Of a stretch of 64,000 bases of DNA, positions 43,641 to 51,644 are shown piece after piece (the stretch's first letter is position 1; each line of letters opens with the position of its first letter). Below the pieces are notes generated by a model. It was not told the origin of the DNA and did not search any database. It worked only from the letters and a program-made list of their open reading frames with translations. Source of the stretch: Kordiimonas aestuarii. GTDB taxonomy: Bacteria > Pseudomonadota > Alphaproteobacteria > Sphingomonadales > Kordiimonadaceae. The stretch spans positions 1 to 64,000 of the forward strand of contig NZ_JAOBPP010000014.1 of NCBI RefSeq assembly GCF_025574465.1. Direction: 5' to 3'. The position numbers and the translations under genes are program-made.

Positions 43641-44810
43641 TTATGCGACCCAGATGTCGCCCAGCACGCGCTTGAAATTTTCGCCCAGCACAAGGCGGAT
43701 ATGATCATCCGAGTAGCCACGCACGATCATCCGGTCCGCCAGGTCGAAAATGCGTTTTGGATGATCGAAGCCGTCCGCATCGATCTTGTCGCGGAAACCG
43801 TAGCTGGATTTATAGCCGGCCTTGAGCGCGCTATAGGCAGGCTCGGGGATGTCGTCATAGCCGTTCATGTCCATGTCGGAGCCGACACCCACATGCTCGA
43901 TCCCCACCAGTTTGGCGACATAGTCGATATGGTCGACAAGCGTCTCAATCGTGGTGGGTTCCTTGGCCGACAGGAAATTACGGACGCCCGTGATACCCAT
44001 CACGCTGCCCGCCTTGCCCATGGCCCTGATCGCATCGTCCGACTTGCAGCGCACATGACCTTCCGCCAGTGCCCGCACGTTTGAATGCGTGATCAGAACA
44101 GGCTTTTTCGAAAGTTCGAACGCGTCCAAGGTCGTCTGGTCACCACAGTGGGACACATCAACCGCCATGCCCAGTTCGTTCATGCGGGCGACCACCGCCG
44201 CGCCAAAGTCGCTGATGCCGCCGTCCACCCGGTCGGTGGAGCCGGAGCCAATAAGGTTCTGGCTGTTATAGGTCAACTGGCTGACGCGCTGGCCCATATA
44301 GTAGAACTGGTTGACGTCATCGACGCTTTTAAAATGGTCCGAGTTCTGGATACCGACGATATACCCAATGCGCTCCCCTTTCTTGAGGGTCTTGAGGTCC
44401 TCAAGGCTGTCGATACGCTGAAGGTGTTCAGGGTATTCCGCCGCATAGGCATTCATGCGCGCGATGAAACCTTCGGCCTCATCGCCGCCAAGGCCCACGG
44501 CGGGGTGGAAAACATCCACCCCCGAAGCCAGAAGCACGTCCAGCTCATCCCGCTTGACCTCAAATGCGTCAGAAAGCTTCGGGTTCTTGCTGAACGCCGC
44601 TGTCATCATGTGCTTGAACGGGGACAGGATCGACAGCATGTCGAACACCTGCACCGAATTCACCACATCCAGCACCCGCGTACTGTAAGCCGTATCAGCC
44701 GCGAACACCTTGAACGAACCGAAGTTCACCATTGGCATCGCTACAGCGGCTGCCCCGGCACCCGCCACACCACGCAGGAAAGACCGGCGATTATATTTTG
44801 ACTGTGTCAT
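43641..44810 (-). CDS. M19 membrane-dipeptidase homologue, Tat-exported, atypical metal site
   Basis: The 389-residue protein has a Tat signal NRRSFLRGVAGAG. Family features include MAVDVSHCGDQTTLDAF, PVLITHSNVRAL and GVGSDMDMNGYDD, giving the two C-terminal zinc His residues. But the N-terminal HxD pair of renal dipeptidase is replaced (NSVQVFDMLS, only Asp57 kept), and the bridging Glu region reads VGIQNSDHF with Gln. A normal binuclear zinc site may therefore not form. The start at 44810 has AAGGA 9 bp upstream. M19 enzymes cleave dipeptides and tolerate a D-residue at the C-terminus, which fits this operon; activity here needs testing. Confidence 0.82.
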   Translation of the reverse strand: MTQSKYNRRSFLRGVAGAGAAAVAMPMVNFGSFKVFAADTAYSTRVLDVVNSVQVFDMLSILSPFKHMMTAAFSKNPKLSDAFEVKRDELDVLLASGVDVFHPAVGLGGDEAEGFIARMNAYAAEYPEHLQRIDSLEDLKTLKKGERIGYIVGIQNSDHFKSVDDVNQFYYMGQRVSQLTYNSQNLIGSGSTDRVDGGISDFGAAVVARMNELGMAVDVSHCGDQTTLDAFELSKKPVLITHSNVRALAEGHVRCKSDDAIRAMGKAGSVMGITGVRNFLSAKEPTTIETLVDHIDYVAKLVGIEHVGVGSDMDMNGYDDIPEPAYSALKAGYKSSYGFRDKIDADGFDHPKRIFDLADRMIVRGYSDDHIRLVLGENFKRVLGDIWVA

Positions 44811-44834
44811 TGTCTGTCGTCCTTTCATTTGCGC

Positions 44835-46790
44835 CTAGTAGTGCTGGAAGCCGAGAATGTTCCAGTAATAGTAGAACACCGTCATATAAACCCCGGCGAG
44901 CGCCACGAGCGTATAGTGAACCCGCCGGCCACGACGCCAGTAGCCTTCGCGCCATGCCATCACCGCGTGATACACCACCCCGATGGTCAGAAGGCTGGCC
45001 ACAATCGGCAGCACGAGGTTGAGGTCAAAAATGAACGGAATGTTCTGGAACAGTTCCATCTGGTAGACCGAAACGATAAGCAGCAGGAAGATAACGAACA
45101 GAAGGTTCGCACCCGCCATCCCCATGGAGAAGCGGATTGCGTTCCGCTCGCCGGTTTCCATCAGCTTGTATTCCTTGCGGCGATAGCACCAGCCAAGGAA
45201 AACGGTGATGAAAAGAAGGAAACACACCACCGGCAACAGCATTTTGAAAAGGCCGCTTTCAAACGCTGGTGCACGGCTCGCGTTCATGAACGGCAGGCCT
45301 TCTATGTAAAGGTCGATGATCTCGCCGTTCTCGTTTTCACCAAAGGCGATCATGTGCGCACCGTCAACCTGACGGAACAGGTTTTCACCTACCTCGACAT
45401 ATTGTTTCGGTCCGCCAAAACCGGCAAAAATGAGCGTGCCTTCGCCCGATGGTGCCACTTCAAGCCCACCGCCCATAAGCCCCATGGCTTTCTCGATTGT
45501 GGTCTCGTTATGGCGCCAGAACTGGTAGGTACCGGCATATTTTCCAGCGCGTTCGTCAAAGTCCGCGGGCGGAGTGACAGATTCCAGCTCAACCGGATAA
45601 TAATGATCGTAGAAGGTCTCCACGAAGGTATCGCGGCCCTTGGTATCACTTGACGTGGCATAGGAGATAAAGATGCCCAGCTGTTCCTGTTGGTCGAGCA
45701 ACAGGTTGGTGTGGAACTGGAAGGTATCCCCGCCGTGGCCGATCAAACGGTGGCCATTGATATATTCCTCATAGAAGCCGTGCGCCATGCCGCCAAGCCG
45801 TTTGTCGCCCTGGAACAAGACAGAATGCATCTGCGCGGTAGTCTCTGGCGACAGGATGCTGTTGCCGTCAAGCGTGCCGCTGTTCAGGTGCGCAAGCATG
45901 AATTTCGCCATGTCGGTCGCTGATGATGCCATCGCGCCCGCCGGGCCAAAACCGGTAATCAGTTCATAGGGCTGTGCAACCGGCTTGCCCGCCTCGTTGC
46001 GGTAGCCCATGGTCTGCCCGCCCGCGAGGTTTTCCGGCAGCGGCTCACGGAATGTGGAATGTGTCATGCCAAGTGGCGCGTAAATATTCTGCTCGACATA
46101 TTCGTTGAATGACACGCCGGAAACATTGGCGACAATCAGCCCCGCAAGCGCGGTGGCATAGTTCGAATAGGACGAATATTTACCCGGCGGGTTGATGCGC
46201 GCCGGCACATAGGTTGCCATCGCGTCCCTCAGTTGGGTGATATTGTTGATATCATAATTGATCAGGTAGCCGAGTGCGCCTTCCTCAAAACCCGATGTAT
46301 GGGTGAGGATATGACGCATCGTAATCGGCTCATCAAATGTATCTGGAATCTGGAAGGTCTTGAGGTAGGTGTTCACGTCCGCATCAAGGTCGATCTTGCC
46401 CTGTTCCACCATTTGCATCACCGATGTCCAGGTAAAGAGCTTGGAGGTGGAGCCGATACGAAACAGCGATGTCTCCGGGTCCACCGGGATATCCTTGTCA
46501 ATATCCTGATAGCCGTAGCCACGCGCGAAGATCAGCTTGCCATCCTTGACGACAGAGACCGTCACGCCCGATATATCAAGCGTCTTGCGGTGGCTTTCCA
46601 CCATGCCGTCGATAAAGGCTTCAAGGCCTTCATAGCCGCCGGATGCAGTGGCAGGCGCTGCGGCTGCCTCAGCCACACTTTGTGCCATCTCGTCCGCCGC
46701 GTCTTGTGGCAGGCTGTCGTCCTGCGCGTAGGCGGCGTAGCTCACGCTAACCATAAGCGCTGCAAAAAGCGCCATCAGTTTCCGTATCAT
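44835..46790 (-). CDS. membrane-anchored beta-lactamase-fold serine hydrolase (class C/PBP4*-like)
   Basis: The 651-residue paralogue of 38830-40737 has a signal peptide (ending SYAAYAQ), then a short Ala-rich linker. Catalytic motifs are STSK (Ser114, Lys117), YSNYA and the third motif GHGGDT. Several C-terminal membrane helices follow (for example LLFVIFLLLIVSVYQ). The chosen ATG at 46790 has GGGAG upstream; a GTG at 46805 is possible. It lies 24 bp before the M19 gene and 57 bp after dgcA. A D-stereospecific peptidase or carboxypeptidase acting in the periplasm is the best guess; an esterase is the main alternative. Confidence 0.86.
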   Translation of the reverse strand: MIRKLMALFAALMVSVSYAAYAQDDSLPQDAADEMAQSVAEAAAAPATASGGYEGLEAFIDGMVESHRKTLDISGVTVSVVKDGKLIFARGYGYQDIDKDIPVDPETSLFRIGSTSKLFTWTSVMQMVEQGKIDLDADVNTYLKTFQIPDTFDEPITMRHILTHTSGFEEGALGYLINYDINNITQLRDAMATYVPARINPPGKYSSYSNYATALAGLIVANVSGVSFNEYVEQNIYAPLGMTHSTFREPLPENLAGGQTMGYRNEAGKPVAQPYELITGFGPAGAMASSATDMAKFMLAHLNSGTLDGNSILSPETTAQMHSVLFQGDKRLGGMAHGFYEEYINGHRLIGHGGDTFQFHTNLLLDQQEQLGIFISYATSSDTKGRDTFVETFYDHYYPVELESVTPPADFDERAGKYAGTYQFWRHNETTIEKAMGLMGGGLEVAPSGEGTLIFAGFGGPKQYVEVGENLFRQVDGAHMIAFGENENGEIIDLYIEGLPFMNASRAPAFESGLFKMLLPVVCFLLFITVFLGWCYRRKEYKLMETGERNAIRFSMGMAGANLLFVIFLLLIVSVYQMELFQNIPFIFDLNLVLPIVASLLTIGVVYHAVMAWREGYWRRGRRVHYTLVALAGVYMTVFYYYWNILGFQHY

Positions 46791-46846
46791 TTTCCTCACT
46801 CCCACTGTTTTGATAAGGCTTCCGCCTCATTCCCCTTTAAGTACCG

Positions 46847-47824
46847 TTATCCCCAAAGCGTCCTGTTCGGGACTTCCACAATCCCGCCCGTGCCGTAAAA
46901 CAGGCCATTGTCCACATCGCCCGCCAACAGGAGCGGACCGTCGATATCGACAAAATGGCAGAACTGGCCGATGACATAAGCCGGTGCCATGGAAAGCGAA
47001 GAGCCGGTCATGTTACCCACCATCAACGACTTACCGTCACGCAGCGCCATGTTGGCCAGCAGCAAGCCAGCGGAAAGACCACCGCATTTATCCAGCTTGA
47101 TGTTGATGACATCATACCGGCTTGCGGCCACTTCATATTCGCTGGCGTCAAGGCAGCTTTCGTCACCCCCCAGCGGCACCGGTGAGGTGTACCCCTCAAG
47201 CTCCGCGTCACCGCCGCGCTTGAGCGGCTGTTCAATCATGGCGATACCCAGCTTTTCGCACGCCGGGGCATATTCCTTCAGTTCCTCAAACGTCCAGCCC
47301 TGGTTCACGTCAATAATGAGCGTGGCATCAGGCCTTGCGTCGCGGATCGCCTCCAATTTGCCTACGGGATTGTCCCCGTCCAGCTTGATCTTGAGATTTG
47401 GATATTTGGCGTAACTTGCCGCCGTGGCCGCCATCTGCCCGGCAGAGCCGATGCCCACCGTGCAAACGGTCTTCAGCGTCTTGGGGGTCATGTTCAGCCG
47501 CTCCCACACACTGACGCCCGAGCGCTTGGCCTCAAGGTCCCACAGCGCGCAATCAAGCGCGTTTCTGGCACCGCCGGGCGGCAGCATATGCTGCACCCTG
47601 TCGTGCGCCAGACCCGCCTCAATCTTGGGGGCGATCTCCGCCAGTTGTTCCAGCATGAGATCGGCGGTGTCATTCAGGTAATAAACGCCAACGCCTTCTC
47701 CCTGCCCGCGGACACCGTCTGCCTCCAGGGTTACCCGCACCGTATCGGTGGTGTTGAAGGTATAGCCCGTGATGACAAACGGTGCCTTGAGCGGGAAGCT
47801 TACTTTCTCGAAATGCATTCTCAT
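46847..47824 (-). CDS. dgcA: N-acetyl-D-glutamate racemase / dipeptide epimerase family (DgcA-like)
   Basis: This 325-residue enolase-superfamily enzyme of the muconate-lactonising/dipeptide-epimerase type has every expected catalytic residue: the KxK motif Lys145/Lys147 in NLKIKLDG, metal ligands Asp172 (IIDVNQGW), Glu198 (MIEQP) and Asp221 (LGGDES), and the second base Lys243 in INIKLDKCGG. Relatives epimerise L-Ala-D/L-Glu. When paired with a DUF1611 gene, as here 3 bp upstream, the family member described as DgcA racemises N-acetyl-D-glutamate. The pairing makes that role likelier than muropeptide epimerisation. It is cytoplasmic, with no signal peptide. Confidence 0.85.
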   Translation of the reverse strand: MRMHFEKVSFPLKAPFVITGYTFNTTDTVRVTLEADGVRGQGEGVGVYYLNDTADLMLEQLAEIAPKIEAGLAHDRVQHMLPPGGARNALDCALWDLEAKRSGVSVWERLNMTPKTLKTVCTVGIGSAGQMAATAASYAKYPNLKIKLDGDNPVGKLEAIRDARPDATLIIDVNQGWTFEELKEYAPACEKLGIAMIEQPLKRGGDAELEGYTSPVPLGGDESCLDASEYEVAASRYDVINIKLDKCGGLSAGLLLANMALRDGKSLMVGNMTGSSLSMAPAYVIGQFCHFVDIDGPLLLAGDVDNGLFYGTGGIVEVPNRTLWG

Positions 47825-47827
47825 CGG

Positions 47828-48874
47828 TTAGGCACTCCGGGCACTGGGGTTGCGCGAAGCCTCAACAGCAGACAACTGGGCAATGATGCTGTCCGTGCCG
47901 CCTTGGAGGGGGTCGACACAGGGGAGACCGATCCGGGAGGATAGTTCAGTCAGATAGGCTTCGCGCTCGCCCGCCGTCAGGCGGGACGTGTTCACACTCA
48001 CACCAACGCAGGTGATGCTCGGGTTTGTCAGTTCCCCGATCGCGATGGTGCGCTCAATAACTTGTTCGATGGTCGGCAGGTCGAAGTCCTCCCAACCCAT
48101 GATTTTCTCGCGGCCTGCTTCGTGGCACACCACAAAGGCATCGGGCTGGGACCCCACAAGAAGCCCCATGCTGACGGCCGAGAAACCAGGATGAAAAATA
48201 CCGCCCTGCCCCTCGATCACATCCCAGTGGTCTTCCGTGTTGTCCGGCGACAATAGCTCCGCCGCACCGGATACGAAGTCAGACACCACGCTATCGATGG
48301 GGATGCCTGCGCCCGCGATCATAATACCTGTCTGGCCTGAGGCACGGAAATCCGCGTTCCAGCCAAGACGCTGCATGTCTTTTTCCATTTGAAGTGCGGT
48401 GTATTTTTTTCCAACCGCACAGTCGGTACCCACCATCAACAGGCGCTTTCCGGTGCGTTTTTTACCCGTACCCACAGGCAGGCGGGCAGGCGGTATACGC
48501 ACGTCCACCAGCCGGGCGCCAGACAGACTGGCTGCTTTAGCCAGTCGTTCCACCTCACTGAGGCGCGTGTGCACGCCAGCCACGATATCAAGGCCAAGGG
48601 CCACGGCTTCCTCAAGCACATCCAGCCATTCATCCGGGATGCTGCCGCCCACGGTGGCTGTGCCGATAACCAGCGAGCGAATACCCGCCGCCTTTGCTTC
48701 CGCCACCGACATTTGCGGCAAGCCAAGGTCGATCGTGCCGCCGGGCAGATTAAGTTGCCCTTTACACAGCTCGCGCCGCCACTCAACAAGCCCTGCGCCG
48801 GTTTTGGCGTAGGTCAAACCGCGTTCGCTGCCGAGAAATATGAGATAGGGCGCCCTTAACTCGATCGTTTTCAT
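47828..48874 (-). CDS. dgcN: D-glutamate N-acetyltransferase (DgcN-like, DUF1611)
   Basis: The 348-residue protein is DUF1611: an N-terminal Rossmann-like part (APYLIFLGSERGLTYAKTG), then a P-loop NTPase-like part with GTDCAVGKKYT at residues 149-159, and ASGQTGIMIAGAGIPIDS and VIEGQGGIFHPG. The DUF1611 member DgcN has been described as the acetyltransferase that works with DgcA to turn D-Glu into L-Glu through N-acetylated intermediates. The 3-bp gap to dgcA supports this. The function is carried over from the family and gene pairing; the P-loop itself is visible here. Confidence 0.82.
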   Translation of the reverse strand: MKTIELRAPYLIFLGSERGLTYAKTGAGLVEWRRELCKGQLNLPGGTIDLGLPQMSVAEAKAAGIRSLVIGTATVGGSIPDEWLDVLEEAVALGLDIVAGVHTRLSEVERLAKAASLSGARLVDVRIPPARLPVGTGKKRTGKRLLMVGTDCAVGKKYTALQMEKDMQRLGWNADFRASGQTGIMIAGAGIPIDSVVSDFVSGAAELLSPDNTEDHWDVIEGQGGIFHPGFSAVSMGLLVGSQPDAFVVCHEAGREKIMGWEDFDLPTIEQVIERTIAIGELTNPSITCVGVSVNTSRLTAGEREAYLTELSSRIGLPCVDPLQGGTDSIIAQLSAVEASRNPSARSA

Positions 48875-48878
48875 AAAC

Positions 48879-50534
48879 TTAGTCCTTATTTACAGCGGTT
48901 GTCTGCCCGTGGCCCGGCTTATATCCGGGACCACGCAGTACCTTCCCTGGGGTTGCACCCGTATGGTGACCGGCATCCAGCACAAGGCTGCCGTTCACGA
49001 GCACATAATCAATACCTGTTGGTTTGGCGGTGGGGTTTTCCCACGTCGCCGTGTCGTTGATCGCACCGAGATCAAAGACGGTGATATCGGCCTTCAGTCC
49101 TTCCCGGATCAGGCCGCGGTCCATCAGACCCATGCGCGCAGCAGGCCATGAGGTCAGTTTTCGGATAGCATTTTCAAGGCTCAACACACCCTCGTCGCGC
49201 ACATATTTGGCTATGATGCGCGGGAAGGTGCCATAGGAACGCGGGTGTGGCAGGCCAAGGGCATCAAAGTCGCCTTCCTTCATCGCACTAGCCGCGTCGC
49301 TGCCGATGCTGACCCAGGGAGCCTGCATCGCCAGACGCACATCATCTTCACTCATCATGAAATAAAGGGCGAACGGGCGCTTGGGATAGGCTTCCAGCAT
49401 GATATCCCACGCCACGTCAGCCGGATCACGGCCAAGGGCCGCGCCAATTTCCTGAAAATTCCTGTTATGGAAGCGGGCATACTCTTCGAGGTGAGAATTG
49501 GCCAGCACCACGTTTTTCCAGCCGCCGGAGACATAGACAAGGTTGGTCCAGCCCTTTTGCGGGCCGGCTGCAATCTCTTTCTTGAGCCCGGCGCGCACGT
49601 CTGGGTCTTTCAACCGCTCAACGGCTTTCTCGATGCCGTCGGCATACACCCAGCTTGGGGCCGTAACCTCAAGCCCTGTGCCACCCGCCACATAAGGATA
49701 GAGGTCGGCCGCCACATTCACACCACGCGCACGCGCCGCATCAATCAGCCCAAGCGCGGTTTTCATATCCTTGCCCCAGTTGGGGTAATAAGCCGCCTTC
49801 AGGTGGAAAATCTCAACACCCGCACCGCCTTCTTCGCCAATACGGATGGCTTCCCTGACGGCGTCCAGAAACTCGGCGCTTTCACCCCTTATATGGCTGG
49901 CATAAAGGCCGCCCTTTGCGCCAGCCACACGAGCCAGCTCAATCAGGTTGTCGGTTTTATGGAACGAGGAGGGTGGGTAGATCAGCGCCGTCGTGATGCC
50001 CATGGCTCCCGCGTCCATTGCGGTACCCACACGCTTTTTCATCTCTTCCAACTGGGCGGGTGTCGGGTCAATATCGCTGTCACCCAGCACGGCAACCCGC
50101 GCCTGTGTCGCGCTATAATAGGTGCCGAAGTTGACGGAAATTCCCTTGGTCTCAAGGTCGCTGAAATAAGCGTCAATGGCATCTGCCTCAACCGGTGTGC
50201 CACCTTCCCCGCCGATAAGCGTGGTGACACCCATGTTGATCTTGTTGGGTGCGAGGCCCACTTTCAGAAGCACTTCGCCAGACTGATCCATCATATCGAT
50301 CCAGCCGGGGCTGACATATTTGCCCGCGGCATCAATTTCCCGTGCGCCTTTGCCCGGCACCTCGCCCACCTTGACGATGATACCGCCTTTGATGGCAACG
50401 TCCGCCGGTACCCAGGGGTTGCCCGCACCGTCCAGCACCCGGCCGTGGCGGATCACCACGTCATAGGCTGTATCATCAGCCTGTACGGCAAGGGATGCGA
50501 GCGCCATTAGCCCAACTGCAAGGTGTTTGATCAT
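48879..50534 (-). CDS. amidohydrolase, N-acyl-D-amino-acid deacylase-like, exported
   Basis: The 551-residue protein has a short signal (MIKHLAVGLMALASLAVQA). It shares the D-aminoacylase-like plan with 34630-36369: YDVVIRHGRVLDGAG, GVTTLIGGEGG with Glu110, YASHIRGES and EIFHLKAAY (two metal His), VSIGSDAASAMKEG (Asp), and HTGATPGKVLRGPG. The HxH pair after the PGW motif is absent (SPGWIDMMDQ). The start at 50534 has GGCGGAGG upstream and overlaps the carrier stop as ATGA, so translation is coupled. It lies 4 bp before dgcN. A deacylase or isopeptidase for D-residues is likely; the altered metal site makes the exact chemistry uncertain. Confidence 0.83.
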   Translation of the reverse strand: MIKHLAVGLMALASLAVQADDTAYDVVIRHGRVLDGAGNPWVPADVAIKGGIIVKVGEVPGKGAREIDAAGKYVSPGWIDMMDQSGEVLLKVGLAPNKINMGVTTLIGGEGGTPVEADAIDAYFSDLETKGISVNFGTYYSATQARVAVLGDSDIDPTPAQLEEMKKRVGTAMDAGAMGITTALIYPPSSFHKTDNLIELARVAGAKGGLYASHIRGESAEFLDAVREAIRIGEEGGAGVEIFHLKAAYYPNWGKDMKTALGLIDAARARGVNVAADLYPYVAGGTGLEVTAPSWVYADGIEKAVERLKDPDVRAGLKKEIAAGPQKGWTNLVYVSGGWKNVVLANSHLEEYARFHNRNFQEIGAALGRDPADVAWDIMLEAYPKRPFALYFMMSEDDVRLAMQAPWVSIGSDAASAMKEGDFDALGLPHPRSYGTFPRIIAKYVRDEGVLSLENAIRKLTSWPAARMGLMDRGLIREGLKADITVFDLGAINDTATWENPTAKPTGIDYVLVNGSLVLDAGHHTGATPGKVLRGPGYKPGHGQTTAVNKD

Positions 50535-51619
50535 GACAATGCCTCCGCCTTGTGTGCCCGCCACACACCGTAGGTCAAAAGTGGCAGCACCAGCACCGCG
50601 ATAAACACAAGTGTGAGCATACCATAGCCGCTGGCGATCAGTTCAATGATGCCAAACCATGTACCGGCGATGATCGCGACCGCGAGGATAGCCACCGCAA
50701 CAACCGGGCGCACAAATTGCGGCATCGCGCGGCCCGCTTCGGTGAAGCTGGCATCCAGCCGTTCATTGACAGCATGCAAAAGCGCCGTGCCGGTTTCAAC
50801 GAATGTGCCAAACACCACGACCTGGAACAAAAGCGCCAGCACAGGGATTTGAAGCGCGTTCATCAGCGTCGCCGCAGGCACCGGGGCCGCACCGATATCC
50901 GGGTAAAGCGCCATCATGGCAATAAAAAACAACACGGCGGGGATCACGGCAATCGCGCCCGCCAGCAGGCCGGAACCCACGGCTTCACGTCGGCTTGCCT
51001 GCCCCCGCACCGCAAACAGCACCGCAGGCAACACGGCCAGGTTATAGCCGGAATAGAGCACACCGCCCGTAAGCCAGCCTTCCCCCACCGCTGTCGCGGA
51101 ATACACATTGCCGATGGTGTCGCCAAAATGGGTGAACGCGAGCACAAAAAGCGCCGCATAAACCGCATAGAGCAGGAACGACCAACCAGCCAGCACCTTC
51201 TTGATTGCATCCGAGCCAAAGAAGGTCAGCACGGCGATCAGCGCCATCAGCGACAGCGTGCCCAGAACCGGCGGCAGCCCGAAGCTGGCCGACACAAGCT
51301 CACCCGCGGCGGAACCGATCACCGCGAGGATGAGCAAGAGAAGGATGACAAAAGCAATTTCAAAAACCACCCATCCCTTGCCCAACAGCTCCCGGCAAAA
51401 ATGACGATAGTCATAAGCACCGGTAACGCGCGCGAACTCAAAGCCTGCTGCCAGCACAAGGCCAAACACAAGGCCCGAGACCAGAAGCCCCAGCACACCC
51501 CCAAGAGGGCCTGCAGCGAAGAAAAACTCCACCAGTTCACGGCCCGTGGCGTACCCGCCGCCAATGACGACGGACTGGAACACAAAGCCCGGCAGCAGAT
51601 ATTTACGGAAAAATTCCAT
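50531..51619 (-). CDS. YkvI-like inner-membrane carrier
   Basis: The 362-residue protein is almost entirely membrane: about ten helices, starting FVFQSVVIGGGYATGRELVEFFF and including GSDAIKKVLAGWSFLLYAVYAALF and VVVFGTFVETGTALLHAVNE. The N-terminal stretch with GGGYATGRE and the LeuT-like pattern match the YkvI family of uncharacterised transporters. I start it at the ATG at 51619; the frame is open further upstream but without membrane or conserved sequence. It lies between two deacylase genes, so it probably imports the released D-amino acid or small peptide. Substrate is inferred. Confidence 0.82.
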   Translation of the reverse strand: MEFFRKYLLPGFVFQSVVIGGGYATGRELVEFFFAAGPLGGVLGLLVSGLVFGLVLAAGFEFARVTGAYDYRHFCRELLGKGWVVFEIAFVILLLLILAVIGSAAGELVSASFGLPPVLGTLSLMALIAVLTFFGSDAIKKVLAGWSFLLYAVYAALFVLAFTHFGDTIGNVYSATAVGEGWLTGGVLYSGYNLAVLPAVLFAVRGQASRREAVGSGLLAGAIAVIPAVLFFIAMMALYPDIGAAPVPAATLMNALQIPVLALLFQVVVFGTFVETGTALLHAVNERLDASFTEAGRAMPQFVRPVVAVAILAVAIIAGTWFGIIELIASGYGMLTLVFIAVLVLPLLTYGVWRAHKAEALS

Positions 51620-51644
51620 AGCCTGTCTCAAACCCCGCCCTGCG

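Noticed and set aside
38830..46790. beta-lactamase-fold genes as antibiotic-resistance (AmpC-type) genes
   Set aside because: Length, C-terminal membrane helices and the catabolic operon context point to peptidase or esterase roles; nothing supports a resistance function.
49245..50510. 421-codon open frame opposite the amidohydrolase gene
   Set aside because: Antisense shadow; no start signal and no recognised domain.
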